Below, in pieces: positions 34,908-43,650 of a DNA stretch of 64,000 nucleotides (the first letter of the stretch is position 1; every line of letters starts with the position of its first letter). Below the pieces are notes generated by a model that did no database searches, was not told where the DNA came from, and saw only the letters and a program-made list of their open reading frames with translations. The position numbers and the translations under genes are program-made. Source of the stretch: Streptomyces sp. FIT100 (lineage in GTDB: Bacteria; Actinomycetota; Actinomycetes; Streptomycetales; Streptomycetaceae); NCBI RefSeq assembly GCF_024584805.1, contig NZ_CP075715.1, positions 911,001-975,000 of the forward strand, given 5' to 3'.

Positions 34908-35807
34908 TCAGGTCGGCGTCGCGGCGGAGCGGAGCGCGGAGACCGCCGCGCGGATCGAGGGGCGGCGGTCCGCGTCGACGCGCCAGATCGCGTAGATGTG
35001 CCGCAGCATCTTCTGCCGTACGGGGACGAGCCGCACCCCTTCCGGCACCGGACCCCGCCCCAGCCGCGGCGTCACACAGACCCCGAGGCCGGCGCCGATC
35101 AGGGCCAGCTGGGTGTGGTGCTCCCCCGCCATGTGCGCGATCCGCGGTTCGATGCCCTTGGAGCGGAGGGTGAAGACGAGCCACTCGTAGCAGAACTCGC
35201 CCTCGGGCCAGGACACCCATTCGTCGTCGGCGAAGTCCTCCAGGTCCACCTCCGCGCGCTGCGCGAGGGGGTGGTCGGCCGGGACGGCGACATCCGCCGC
35301 GTCGTCCAGCAGTTGGGCCCGCGCGAGCCCTCCGGGCACGGGGAGCCGCTTGTTGTTCCAGTCGAGGACGACGGCCAGGTCGAGGTCGCCCCTGACGACC
35401 TGCCGTACCGCCTCCTCGGGCTCCAGCTCGTGGGCGCGCACCCGCAGTTCGGGATGGGCGCCGCGCAGTGCGGAGATCATCGCGGGGAGGAGCCCGCGCG
35501 CCGCCGTCGGGAAGGCACCGATCCGCACCTCGCCCACCGCCTGACCGCGCTGCGCCTCGATGTCGGCCTGGGCGAGCTCCACCTGGGACAGGATCCGTGC
35601 GGCGTGGTCGGCGAGCAGCCGGCCCGCGTCGGTGAGCCGCACCCCCCGACCGTTCCTGGCGAGGAGCTGCTGCCCGACCTCGCGCTCCAGCTTCGCCATC
35701 TGCTGCGACACGGCCGACGTCGTGACATGCAGCCCGTCGGCCGCACCGCTGACCGAGCCGTGCCGGGCCAGTGCGTCCAGAGTCCGCAGGCGCTCCAGAT
35801 TCAACAT
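34908..35807 (-). CDS. LysR family transcriptional regulator
   Basis: A 299-residue LysR-type regulator. The N-terminal HTH is LNLERLRTLDALARHGSVSG followed by AADGLHVTTSAVSQQMAKLE; the co-inducer domain begins near residue 90 (GEVRIGAFPTAARGLLPAMI). It is divergent from the EamA exporter gene at 35882, the usual arrangement for a regulator and its target. On the minus strand TAGTAT lies 7 bp before ATG 35807, so the mRNA may be leaderless. The 74-bp gap contains GCAAT repeats that could be binding sites. Effector unknown. Confidence 0.92.
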   Translation of the reverse strand: MLNLERLRTLDALARHGSVSGAADGLHVTTSAVSQQMAKLEREVGQQLLARNGRGVRLTDAGRLLADHAARILSQVELAQADIEAQRGQAVGEVRIGAFPTAARGLLPAMISALRGAHPELRVRAHELEPEEAVRQVVRGDLDLAVVLDWNNKRLPVPGGLARAQLLDDAADVAVPADHPLAQRAEVDLEDFADDEWVSWPEGEFCYEWLVFTLRSKGIEPRIAHMAGEHHTQLALIGAGLGVCVTPRLGRGPVPEGVRLVPVRQKMLRHIYAIWRVDADRRPSIRAAVSALRSAATPT

Positions 35808-35881
35808 GTAAGCAATACTAAGGCAATGCACCAAACAAATCTCACTTGTTCTACGAGATCATCGCGGCGACAGTGGACCTC

Positions 35882-36871
35882 ATGAGCACCGTCGCGCCGT
35901 CATCACGCACCCAGACCCCACCCACCGCTTCCCCGACCACCGCCTCCGCGGCGACCGCCCCGGCGACCGCCGCCACCCGCCGCCGCGGCCTCGACTGGCG
36001 CATCCGCTTCGCGGTGCTCTCCCTGATCTGGGGCTTCAGCTTCCTTCTGATCAAGGTGGGGACCGGGGCCTACGCCCCGTTCCAGGTCACCTTCGGACGG
36101 CTGCTCTTCGGTACGGCCGTGCTCGCCGCGGCCATGGCGGTGCGGCGTGAGCGGCTGCCCCGGGGCCTGCGCACCTGGGGCCATCTCCTGGTGGCGGGGT
36201 TCTTCCTCAACGCCCTGCCGTTCTCGCTGTTCGCCTACGCGGAGCTGACGATCCCGTCCACCCTGGCCGGGATCTGCAACGCCACCTCCCCCCTGTGGGG
36301 CATGGCGCTCTCCCTCGTGGCGCTCTCCGAGGACCGGCCGACGCGCCGGCGGGTGGCCGGTCTCGGCATCGGCTTCATCGGCGTGCTGACGGTGCTCGGC
36401 GCCTGGCAGGGCTTCTCGGGACTGGATGTGACCGGCACGGCGCTGGCCCTGCTCGCCTCGCTGAGCTACCCGGTCGGCTGGATCTACGTCCGCCGCACGC
36501 TCGCGGGTTCCAGCTTCTCGAACCTCTCCCTCACCGGCGCCCAGCTCCTGCTCGCCACGCTCCAACTGGCGCTGGTGACCCCGCTGTTCACCACGCTGCC
36601 GACCTCCTTCCCCGTCGTGCCGCTGCTCGCCGTGGTGGCCCTGGGCACGCTCGGCACCGGCTTCGCGATGCTGATCCAGTACGGGCTGGTCGCCGAGGTC
36701 GGGCCGACGACCGCGACGATGGTCACGTACTTCGTCCCGGTCATCGCCACCGCCGCCGGTGTGACCCTCCTGGACGAGCGGCTCGCCTGGAACACCCCGG
36801 TCGGCGCGCTCATCGTGCTGGCCGGCGCCGCACTCACGCAGAGCAGGCGCCGCAGGCAGCAGGAGGCGTAG
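35882..36871 (+). CDS. EamA/DMT superfamily transporter
   Basis: A 329-residue drug/metabolite transporter with ten hydrophobic helices in two EamA repeats (LDWRIRFAVLSLIWGFSFLL at about residue 38 and LALLASLSYPVGWIYVRR near 185). These proteins usually export amino acids, metabolites or drugs. A 35-residue Ala/Thr/Pro-rich N-terminus precedes the first helix. It is divergent from the LysR gene, its likely regulator. No good ribosome-binding site precedes ATG 35882, so leaderless translation is possible. It converges on the MocR gene, with only 29 bp between the stops. Confidence 0.88.
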   Translation: MSTVAPSSRTQTPPTASPTTASAATAPATAATRRRGLDWRIRFAVLSLIWGFSFLLIKVGTGAYAPFQVTFGRLLFGTAVLAAAMAVRRERLPRGLRTWGHLLVAGFFLNALPFSLFAYAELTIPSTLAGICNATSPLWGMALSLVALSEDRPTRRRVAGLGIGFIGVLTVLGAWQGFSGLDVTGTALALLASLSYPVGWIYVRRTLAGSSFSNLSLTGAQLLLATLQLALVTPLFTTLPTSFPVVPLLAVVALGTLGTGFAMLIQYGLVAEVGPTTATMVTYFVPVIATAAGVTLLDERLAWNTPVGALIVLAGAALTQSRRRRQQEA

Positions 36872-36929
36872 CCGGCGTCAGCCATAGCTGCGCGCCGGCA
36901 TCAACCGTAGCTACGGGCCGGCATCAGCC
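36871..36929. repeat. 23-bp tandem repeat duplicating the end of the MocR gene
   Basis: Imperfect copies begin at 36871, 36894 and 36917 with period 23 (GCCGGC[A/G]TCA[A/G]CC..). Read on the minus strand, each of the first two copies would encode MPARSYG and a stop, so the last codons of the MocR gene have been duplicated beyond its stop. It fills the whole gap between the convergent genes. Confidence 0.7.
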
Positions 36930-38232
36930 CCGCGGCCGACGCCACCGCCGTCGCGAGCGCCTCGATCTCCTCCGGGGCCAGCCCCGACACGGTGAGGCGG
37001 ACCGCGGGCGGCGTGGAGATCCGGAACCGAGCCCCCGGCGCGACCGCCCAGCCCGACTGCAACAGCCGTGCGACCGCCCCGGTCTCGTCGGCCACGGGCA
37101 CCCACACGTTCATCCCGCTGCGCCCCCGCGCCTCGATGCCCCGCCCGGCCAGCGCCCGGATCAGGGTGTCGCGCCGCTCTCCGTACGCCCGCGCCACCGC
37201 GACCGGGTCCACCGCGCCCGACGTCCACAGCTCCACGACCGCCCGCTGGAGCAGCCTGCTGACCCAGCCGGGTCCGAGCTGCTGCCGCCCGAGCACCCGG
37301 TCGACGGTGAGGGCGTCGCCGGTCATCACGGCGAGCCGCAGATCCGGGCCGTACGCCTTGGCGGTGGAGCGTACGAGCACCCAGCGGTCGACCACCCCGG
37401 CGAGCGGGTGCAGCGGCTGGTCGACGATGGCGTGCCCGTGGTCGTCCTCGACGAGCAGGACCTGCGGATGGCGGGCGAGCACCCTGCGCAGTTCCTTCGC
37501 GCGCGGTTCGGTGATCACGGCTCCGGTGGGGTTCTGGGCCCGGCAGGTGACGATCAGCGCCCGCGCTCCCGCGGCCAGCGCACGTTCCACCTCGTCCGGG
37601 CGGGGGCCGTCCTCGTCGAGGGCGATCGGGACGGTCCGCAGCCCGAGGGCCGGGACGAGGTCCAGCAGCCCGGCCCAGCCGGGGTCCTCGACGGCGACGG
37701 CGTCGCCCGGCCTGAGATGGACGCCGAGCACGCGCTCGATGGCGTCGAGCGAGCCGGACGTGACGGCGAGGGGCCCGTCCGGTACGCCGTCGGCGTCGAG
37801 CCCGGCCCGGGCGATCCGGGCCAGCTCGGGGTCGACGGGGGCCTCCCCGTAGAGCACGGGCTGCTCGTCCTGGCGCCGCGCGGCGGCCGCGAACGCCTCG
37901 TACAGCGACGGCAGAAGCGCGGGGTCGGGGTTGCCCTGGGAGATCTGCCGCACGCCGGGCGTCGCATCGACACCCAGCGAGCTGCGCGCCGTGCTGGCCG
38001 GGCGCGAGCGCACCCTGCTGCCCCGGCGGCCGGCCGTCTCGATGACGCCGCGCTCGCGCAGCGTCCGGTACGCGGCCGCGACCGTGTTCGCGTTGACGCC
38101 CAGCGCGGCCGCCAGCTCTCGCATGGGCGGCAGCAGTTCCCCCGGGGCGAGATCCCCCGCGGCGACCCCCAGCTCCACGCTCGCGGCGATCTCCGATGCA
38201 CGACGACCCGCGATCCGATATTCTCCTAGCAC
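36901..38232 (-). CDS. MocR/PdxR-type regulator (GntR HTH fused to aminotransferase fold)
   Basis: A 443-residue regulator. The N-terminal GntR winged helix (VAAGDLAPGELLPPMRELAA, then LGVNANTVAAAYRTL) is joined to a fold-type I aminotransferase domain from about residue 95. The PLP lysine lies in RSTAKAYGPDLRLA. MocR proteins of this kind sense PLP and control vitamin B6 or amino-acid genes. It is divergent from a pyridoxamine-oxidase-like gene. TTGCGA and CATAAT (18-bp spacer) on the minus strand form a promoter, with CATAAT 7 bp before GTG 38232, so the transcript is probably leaderless. A perfect 12-bp palindrome overlaps this promoter. Confidence 0.9.
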   Translation of the reverse strand: MLGEYRIAGRRASEIAASVELGVAAGDLAPGELLPPMRELAAALGVNANTVAAAYRTLRERGVIETAGRRGSRVRSRPASTARSSLGVDATPGVRQISQGNPDPALLPSLYEAFAAAARRQDEQPVLYGEAPVDPELARIARAGLDADGVPDGPLAVTSGSLDAIERVLGVHLRPGDAVAVEDPGWAGLLDLVPALGLRTVPIALDEDGPRPDEVERALAAGARALIVTCRAQNPTGAVITEPRAKELRRVLARHPQVLLVEDDHGHAIVDQPLHPLAGVVDRWVLVRSTAKAYGPDLRLAVMTGDALTVDRVLGRQQLGPGWVSRLLQRAVVELWTSGAVDPVAVARAYGERRDTLIRALAGRGIEARGRSGMNVWVPVADETGAVARLLQSGWAVAPGARFRISTPPAVRLTVSGLAPEEIEALATAVASAAGLMPARSYG

Positions 38233-38239
38233 AAACGAG

Positions 38240-38269
38240 ATTATGCACTAGTGCAATGGAGTTTCGCAA
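38240..38269. promoter_or_regulatory. MocR promoter and TGCACTAGTGCA operator
   Basis: The palindrome TGCACTAGTGCA (38244-38255) lies in the spacer and -10 region of the minus-strand promoter (TTGCGA at 38264-38269, CATAAT at 38240-38245) and just upstream of the plus-strand start at 38269. A regulator bound here would control both divergent genes. MocR binding is inferred from position. Confidence 0.6.
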
Positions 38270-38958
38270 TGACCTCGCCGCCGACGGACGCCGCCTACCG
38301 GACGACCGAGCGCACGTACCCCACCCGTGGGCGGGAACGTGCCTCCTACGACCGCGAACTGGTGCACGCGATACTCGACGGGGCCTACGTCTGCCACCTC
38401 GGCTTCGTCCGCGACGGAGCGCCCGTCGTCCTGCCGACGCTCTACGGGCGGGTCGGCGAGACGCTCTACGTCCACGGCTCCACCGGCTCCCGCCCGCTGC
38501 GCATGGCCGGCCGGACCGACCCCGGCCTCCAGGTGTGTCTGACCGTCACCCACGTCGACGGTCTCGTCCTCGCGCGCTCCGCCTTCCACCACTCCATCAA
38601 CTACCGCTCCGTCGTGGTCCACGGCACCGCCCGCCAGGTCACCGACCCGCAGGAGAAGCGCGAAGCGCTCGACGCTCTGGTCGACCACGTCGTACCCGGC
38701 CGCTCTCACGACTCGCGCCCGGCCGACGACAAGGAGCTCGCCGCCACCGCCGTGCTCCGGCTCGACCTCGACGAGGTCTCGGCGAAGGTGCGCACGGGCG
38801 GGCCGAACGACGATCCCGAGGACGGCTCCCTGCCGTACTGGGCGGGGGTCGTCCCGCTGGTCCACGGCCACGGCACACCGGAACCGGCGGACGACCTGGA
38901 TCCCTCGGTCGCGCTGCCCGGCTACCTGGCCGCGTTCCAGGGAGTGTCTTCACCGTAG
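38269..38958 (+). CDS. Pyridoxamine 5'-phosphate oxidase family protein
   Basis: A 229-residue FMN-binding split-barrel protein (HGSTGSRPLRMAG near residue 75, SAFHHSINYRSVVVHGTARQ near 106). The group is often found next to MocR regulators; it may act on B6 vitamers or reduce other compounds with flavin. ATG 38269 is chosen over GTG 38251 because GGAG lies 7 bp upstream and because GTG 38251 falls inside the operator palindrome. It is transcribed divergently from the MocR gene, which makes a self-contained regulator-enzyme pair. Confidence 0.85.
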   Translation: MTSPPTDAAYRTTERTYPTRGRERASYDRELVHAILDGAYVCHLGFVRDGAPVVLPTLYGRVGETLYVHGSTGSRPLRMAGRTDPGLQVCLTVTHVDGLVLARSAFHHSINYRSVVVHGTARQVTDPQEKREALDALVDHVVPGRSHDSRPADDKELAATAVLRLDLDEVSAKVRTGGPNDDPEDGSLPYWAGVVPLVHGHGTPEPADDLDPSVALPGYLAAFQGVSSP

Positions 38959-39210
38959 CGTCGTCCGCTCGAAGGCGGGCCCTGCGGCGTCTGGAGCGTG
39001 CGATCGCACGGCGGAGGAGGGGAGTCCATGCGGTGGGGGCACCTTCCGTGCCCGAAGGGCCACGGGGGAGTGCGTGCGCGGCCCCGGTCCCGTCGTCGAA
39101 ACTGCGTCGTCCGCCCGCGGGGCAAGCGGGACTTCGACGGCAGGACCGTAGGTCGTGTCGGCCGGGCCGAGTCCGGCCCAACCGGCCGACGGCCGGGACC
39201 CGGCCGGCAA

Positions 39211-39240
39211 GGGCGGGCCCCACACCGCGCGGGCCCGCCC
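39211..39240. terminator. Bidirectional terminator between PPOX and EamA genes
   Basis: GGGCGGGCCC and GGGCCCGCCC form a perfect 10-bp stem with a 10-base loop. It lies 9 bp past the EamA stop (minus strand) and 250 bp past the oxidase stop. Confidence 0.75.
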
Positions 39241-39249
39241 CCTCGTGCA

Positions 39250-40296
39250 TCAGCCGGCGAGCGCGGCCGCGGCCTCCCGCCGCAGCGCCGCCTGCCGCGC
39301 CTCCTGCCAGGCCAGCCCCACGACCGCCACCAGCAGCACCAGCGTCCCGGCCACCGTCGCCGCGGTCAGCCGCTCGTCGAGCGCGGTCACCGCGAGAACC
39401 GCCGCGCTGACCGGTTCGAGCAGCATGATCACGGAGACCGTGGCGGACCTGACGACCGCCGCGCCGGCGAAGTAGAGCGCGTACGCGAGCGCCGTCGGCA
39501 CCGCGGCCACGTACACCAGCAGCCAGAACACCCGTGCGGGCTCCGCGGTGTGCGGCAGCGCTCCCTCGACGAGCGCGAACGGCAGCAGCCCGACCGCGCC
39601 GACCGCGAACGTCCAGGCGGTCGTGGCGAGCGCGTCACCACCGCGGCCGTCCCGGCCGAGCCGGCGCGTCAGCAGGGTGATCGCGGCGTATCCCGCGGCC
39701 GACAGCAGCGCCAGGGCGACGCCGAGCGGGCGGACCGTGCCGCCGTCCCCACCCAGCACCAGCACCACGAGGCCGGTGAGCGCCCCCGCGACGGCCGCGA
39801 CGCCGCCGCGCCCGAGCCGCTCCCCCATCGTCAGCCTCGCCCCGACGGCGATGAGGACGGGTCCGGCGCCGAGCGTGACGACCGTGCCCACGGCGAGTCC
39901 GGTCTGTTCGACGGCGGCGAAGTACGCGCTCTGGAAGACGGTCAGGCCGGTGCCCGTACCGAGGATGCGCAGCAGCCGGCGTCGCCGTGACTCGGCCGCC
40001 ATCACCGCACCCCTGCGCGGCCGCAGTGCGAGTGCGCCGGCCAGCAGGACGAGTCCACCGACGCAGCGCCAGAACGAGAGGGCGAGCGGGCCGAGATCAC
40101 TGACGCCGAAGACCAGCGAGGCGGCCGCCCCGGCGGTCCCCCAGGCCACCCCGGCCACGACGAGGTAGAAGAGGCTGCGTCCGACGGACGGGCCGACCGA
40201 CTGGCCGCCGGACACACCGCCGGACAGGCCGCCGGAGACTCCCTCGGGAAGATCGCCGGACAGGCCGGATGCAGTGGTTGAAGAAGGGTTCGACAC
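39250..40296 (-). CDS. EamA/DMT superfamily transporter
   Basis: A 348-residue membrane protein with ten helices and two EamA repeats ([20 protein letters not shown] near residue 43; [20 protein letters not shown] near 190). Before the first helix is a 35-residue low-complexity stretch of Ser/Gly/Val repeats ([11 protein letters not shown]). Function is efflux of small metabolites by family analogy. GTG 40296 has GGAG 7 bp upstream; longer in-frame extensions look non-coding. Neighbouring genes do not indicate the substrate. Confidence 0.87.
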   Translation of the reverse strand: MSNPSSTTASGLSGDLPEGVSGGLSGGVSGGQSVGPSVGRSLFYLVVAGVAWGTAGAAASLVFGVSDLGPLALSFWRCVGGLVLLAGALALRPRRGAVMAAESRRRRLLRILGTGTGLTVFQSAYFAAVEQTGLAVGTVVTLGAGPVLIAVGARLTMGERLGRGGVAAVAGALTGLVVLVLGGDGGTVRPLGVALALLSAAGYAAITLLTRRLGRDGRGGDALATTAWTFAVGAVGLLPFALVEGALPHTAEPARVFWLLVYVAAVPTALAYALYFAGAAVVRSATVSVIMLLEPVSAAVLAVTALDERLTAATVAGTLVLLVAVVGLAWQEARQAALRREAAAALAG

Positions 40297-40513
40297 GTGC
40301 GTTCTCCGTGTGCTGAGTGTCCGGGGACAAGGCCCCGGCGGCCCGCGGCGCGGCGGGCCGGTGAAGACAGGACGGTTGGCCGCTCGGCTCCGCACGCGGG
40401 CAGCGACGAACCGTCCGGGGGACACGACACCCCGGACCCGGTCTTCGTCAGCGGATGGCCGCCCGCGCTATGCGGCGGGAGGCGGAAGCACGGTCGAATG
40501 CATGATCGTCACC

Positions 40514-41563
40514 CTATGTCGTGGCCCGGTCGGCCGACAACTGCTCCTCGGGGTCCGTGCGCTGCGGGCCGATGCCCGTCCCCGCGGTCGCCACCGTCCC
40601 GGAGTCGGCCCCCGGCCCACCGGATCCCTGCCCACCGGCCACCGGACCCGAGGGCGCCTTCGGCGTGGCCGACTGGGCGATGAACGCCCCGATGAGGACC
40701 ACCGCTCCGCCGGCGATCTGCGGCGCCGACAGATGCTCCCGCAGCAGCACCCACGCCAGCACGGTCGCGATGACCGCCTCCAGGCAGGCGACGACTCCGG
40801 CGACCTGCGGGGACAGCCTGCGCACCGAGACGACGCCGGTGACGTACGCGACAACCGTGGCGACCAGCACGATCCAGCCGAGCAGCAGCGCCGCCGGGAC
40901 GGCCGCGCCGCCCATGGCCGCGCTGCCGCCGAGCACCGACCAGTCCATGCCCCAGGGGCGCGCGACGACGGTCAGCACCAGCGCGCCGACAAGAAGTCCG
41001 TACGCGATGACGCCCAGCGGGTCGGCGGCGTCGTCGCCGTCGCCGCCCTGGTCGGAGAGGACGAAGTAGCCGACCTGGCAGCAGGCGGCACCGAGGGCCA
41101 GCAGGAGCCCGACGGCGTCGAAGCTCAGCCCGGACCAGACCTCGACGACACAGGCGAGGCCGCCGACCGCGAGGACCACCCCGACCGCCGCGGCGCGGGT
41201 GACCGGCCGGCGCTGGACGAAGCGCACCCAGGCGAGGACGAGGGCGGGGGCGAGGTACTCGATGAGCAGCGCGACGCCGACGGGGATCTGGGAGAGGGCC
41301 GCGAAGTAGAACGCCTGGACGCCCGCGACGGCGAGCAGTCCGAAGCCCGCGAGCAGCGCGGGCCTGCGGGTCAGCAGATCACGGTGGCGCCAGGCGACGG
41401 GAAGCATGACGAGGGCGGCGCCGGCCACCCGTAGCCACACCACGTGGAGCGGGTCGAGCCCCGCCTCGATGAGCGGCTTGGCCGCCACCCCTGAACCGCC
41501 GAATGCGAACGCCGAGACCAGGGCGAGTCCCAGGCCGGTGTTCCTTCCCCGAGTCGCGTGCAT
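40514..41563 (-). CDS. EamA/DMT superfamily transporter
   Basis: A 349-residue transporter with ten helices and two EamA repeats (LGLALVSAFAFGGSGVAAKP at the N-terminus; FDAVGLLLALGAACCQVGYF near 155). A polar 40-residue C-terminal tail follows the last helix. It resembles RhtA-like exporters. It is the third DMT transporter within 6 kb but differs clearly in sequence from the other two, so it is not a recent duplicate. ATG 41563 lacks a strong ribosome-binding site; a GTG two codons upstream is possible. Confidence 0.87.
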   Translation of the reverse strand: MHATRGRNTGLGLALVSAFAFGGSGVAAKPLIEAGLDPLHVVWLRVAGAALVMLPVAWRHRDLLTRRPALLAGFGLLAVAGVQAFYFAALSQIPVGVALLIEYLAPALVLAWVRFVQRRPVTRAAAVGVVLAVGGLACVVEVWSGLSFDAVGLLLALGAACCQVGYFVLSDQGGDGDDAADPLGVIAYGLLVGALVLTVVARPWGMDWSVLGGSAAMGGAAVPAALLLGWIVLVATVVAYVTGVVSVRRLSPQVAGVVACLEAVIATVLAWVLLREHLSAPQIAGGAVVLIGAFIAQSATPKAPSGPVAGGQGSGGPGADSGTVATAGTGIGPQRTDPEEQLSADRATT

Positions 41564-41603
41564 CGGCACATCATGACAGGCCGCGTCAGGAGCGTCACAC
41601 CCG

Positions 41604-42254
41604 TCACACCTGTTGAGACAGCTCCCCGATACGGCCCGCCAGGAGGGCGGTGTCGACGCCCGCGTGCTCCAGCACCTCGACGGCGCGGCAGCCGGGGTCG
41701 GCGGCGATCGCGCCGAGCAGGTCGATGCCGGTGGCGCGCGGGTCCTCGCGCCGTGGCGCGGCCCGCTCCAGAGCCCGGTCCAGGGCGGCGGAGGCCGACG
41801 GGGACCAGCCGGCGACGGCCCATTCGATGTCACGGGCGACAGCGTGGTCACCGTCAGAGGCGTGGTCGCCGGCACCGTCACGGGCGTGGCCACCGGCACC
41901 GTCACCGGCACCGGCACCGGCACCGGCACCGGCACGCAGGAGCGGCAGGGCCCCGGAGTCCTCGACCGAGCCCTGCCAGCGCAGCCCGTAGCCGATGCTG
42001 CGCTGGACGAGATAGCCGAGTACGCGCGCGACCTGCCCGGACCCGTCGAAGGCGGCCCGCACCGCGGGGTCCGCCTCCATCAGCGAGTGCAGGAGGTGGG
42101 CGGTGTCGATCTGCCGGTCGCCGTCCCGCAGCGCCCGTCTGCGCGCACCCGCGACGACCGAGGCCAGCTCGGCGGTGAGCCTGGCGTCGGTCTCGGCACG
42201 GAGGGTCGGGGCGGCGTCGGGATGCCGGGGCACGCGCGGGACGGGGATTTGCAC
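41604..42254 (-). CDS. Clp N-terminal-domain protein
   Basis: A 216-residue protein with two Clp N-terminal (double Clp repeat) motifs: the first near residues 25-95 (ARRRALRDGDRQIDTAHLLH) and the second near 140-210 (SAALDRALERAAPRREDPRA, then GIDLLGAIAADPGC). Between them is a Gly/Ala/Asp/His-rich spacer (AGAGAGAGDGAGGHARDGAG) generated by a GGCACC-type DNA repeat. ATPase domains are absent, so it may be an adaptor or a substrate-recognition protein. A stand-alone Clp-N protein like this is frequent in Streptomyces. The role is unknown. Confidence 0.75.
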   Translation of the reverse strand: MQIPVPRVPRHPDAAPTLRAETDARLTAELASVVAGARRRALRDGDRQIDTAHLLHSLMEADPAVRAAFDGSGQVARVLGYLVQRSIGYGLRWQGSVEDSGALPLLRAGAGAGAGAGDGAGGHARDGAGDHASDGDHAVARDIEWAVAGWSPSASAALDRALERAAPRREDPRATGIDLLGAIAADPGCRAVEVLEHAGVDTALLAGRIGELSQQV

Positions 42255-42457
42255 GCTTTCACCTCATCAGCCTCCCGAGGCGGGAACATCCCCGCACGGG
42301 AGCATTCGGGCATCCCACCGAAGGTGGGCGGACGAGGCCGGTCCCTCCTCCTTGCGGATGAGATCCCATCAGATCTGACAGTTCATCAGTATTGAATGTT
42401 CGAGGCCAGGCGGCTACGTTCCGCGACACCGGGAACCCGACGAGAAGGGGTGGTCGT

Positions 42458-42886
42458 ATGGCCGAAGTCAGCGCGGAGGCACGCATCGATGCACCGGCCG
42501 GGAAGGTCTGGGCGCAGCTGACGGACTTCACTTCGTACGGCCAGTGGAACGCCACGCACACCAGCTTCCCGCAGGGCGGCCCGGAGACTCTGGAAGCGGG
42601 CGCCACCTTCGCCGAGAACATGAAGCTGATGGGCTTCCCCGCCGAAGTGACCTGGACGGTCGAGGAACTGGAGCCCGAGCGGGTCTTCGCGATCAAGGGC
42701 AAGGGGCCGATGAGCGTCAACGTGGCCACACGCTACACGCTCTCCCCCGACGGCGAGGCGACGCAGGTCCGCATCGACGGGGAGTTCACGGGCGCGGCCG
42801 TCTCGCTCATGGCGGGCAAGCTGAAGGACTCGGCGACCGCGGCGCTCAACGAGTCGCTGCGGAAGCTCGGAGGGCTGGTGGCCTGA
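42458..42886 (+). CDS. SRPBCC family protein (Rv0910-like)
   Basis: A 142-residue START/SRPBCC-fold protein (ARIDAPAGKVWAQLTDFTSY at the N-terminus, PAEVTWTVEELEPERVFAIK in the middle, a C-terminal helix SLMAGKLKDSATAALNESLR). Such proteins bind hydrophobic ligands. The length and pattern match the Rv0910-type family that is sometimes annotated as a toxin component, but no antitoxin gene is present beside it, so I would not call it a toxin. ATG 42458 follows AAGGGGTGG. A strong terminator follows at 42923-42951. Confidence 0.75.
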   Translation: MAEVSAEARIDAPAGKVWAQLTDFTSYGQWNATHTSFPQGGPETLEAGATFAENMKLMGFPAEVTWTVEELEPERVFAIKGKGPMSVNVATRYTLSPDGEATQVRIDGEFTGAAVSLMAGKLKDSATAALNESLRKLGGLVA

Positions 42887-42922
42887 ACGGTACGGGCCGG
42901 CCGCCCCGCACGGCGCGAGCGA

Positions 42923-42951
42923 GGGCCCCGCGACCCGGTGTCGCGGGGCCC
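42923..42951 (+). terminator. Terminator after the SRPBCC gene
   Basis: A perfect 12-bp stem GGGCCCCGCGAC / GTCGCGGGGCCC with a CCGGT loop, 37 bp past the stop. Its right arm starts the tandem repeat described next. Confidence 0.75.
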
Positions 42952-43011
42952 GGTACCGCGAGTCCCGGTGTCGCGGGGCCCGGTACCGCGAGTCCCGGTG
43001 TCGCGGGGGCC
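42934..43011. repeat. 30-bp tandem repeat, 2.6 copies
   Basis: Two identical 30-bp units (42934-42963 and 42964-42993) and a partial third copy. Each begins CCCGGTGTCGCGGGG and contains a GGTACC centre, so alternative hairpins can form. It lies between the SRPBCC terminator and the PadR stop and would act on convergent transcription. Confidence 0.75.
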
Positions 43012-43032
43012 CTGACCGCACCCCGTCGGGGG

Positions 43033-43623
43033 TCAGTGCTCGTCGGCGAGGATGAGATACAGCTTCTTGCGCGCTTCGTTGATGACCGCGATCGCCTTCT
43101 GCCGCTGCTCCGGCGAGCCCGTCTTCCAGACCTGGCCGAACGCCTCCATCAGGCCGACTCCGGCCTGCCTGATCTCGTTCATCGCGTCCCAGTCGATGCC
43201 GCGGCCCGCCTCCTCCCAGGGGGCGTCCGGGACCGAATCGGCCTCGGCGCGTCCCGCGTCGGTGAGCGTGAACAGCTTCTTGCCGCCCTCGCTCGCGCTG
43301 GCGATGAGCCCCTCGTCCTCCAGCAGCTGGAGCGTGGGGTAGACCGAGCCGGGGCTGGGCTTCCAGGCTCCGCCGCTGCGCTCGCCGATCTCCTGGATCA
43401 TCTCGTAACCGTGCATCGGGCGGTCCTTCAGCAGCGCCAGGATCGAGGCGCGCACATCACCGCGGCGCGCCCTGCCGCGGCCACCTCCGCGGCCGTGCCC
43501 CCCACCCCATGGCGGGCCGCCGAAGCCGGGCCCGAAGGGACCGAACGCGGCACGCAGCTTCTCGGAGTCACCGCCCCGACCGTGATGGCCGGGCCCGCAA
43601 TTCCCCATTCCGTGTGAACGCAT
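43033..43623 (-). CDS. PadR family transcriptional regulator
   Basis: A 196-residue repressor. The PadR winged helix spans about 55-135 (ASILALLKDRPMHGYEMIQE, then PSPGSVYPTLQLLEDEGLI). The preceding 50 residues are a Gly/His/Arg-rich tail ([28 protein letters not shown]) that is unusual in length and could bind metal or DNA. ATG 43623 follows AAGGAG by 7 bp. A CGATATATCG palindrome lies 42 bp upstream. It is divergent from the PhzF gene. Confidence 0.88.
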   Translation of the reverse strand: MRSHGMGNCGPGHHGRGGDSEKLRAAFGPFGPGFGGPPWGGGHGRGGGRGRARRGDVRASILALLKDRPMHGYEMIQEIGERSGGAWKPSPGSVYPTLQLLEDEGLIASASEGGKKLFTLTDAGRAEADSVPDAPWEEAGRGIDWDAMNEIRQAGVGLMEAFGQVWKTGSPEQRQKAIAVINEARKKLYLILADEH

Positions 43624-43650
43624 CGCCACGCTCCTTCCATCGTTGATCTG

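Noticed and set aside
42458..42886. SRPBCC protein considered as a toxin of a toxin-antitoxin pair
   Set aside because: No small antitoxin gene precedes or follows it, so the toxin label is not supported here.
42934..43011. Tandem repeat considered as a CRISPR array
   Set aside because: The units are directly abutting with no spacers, and no cas genes are near.
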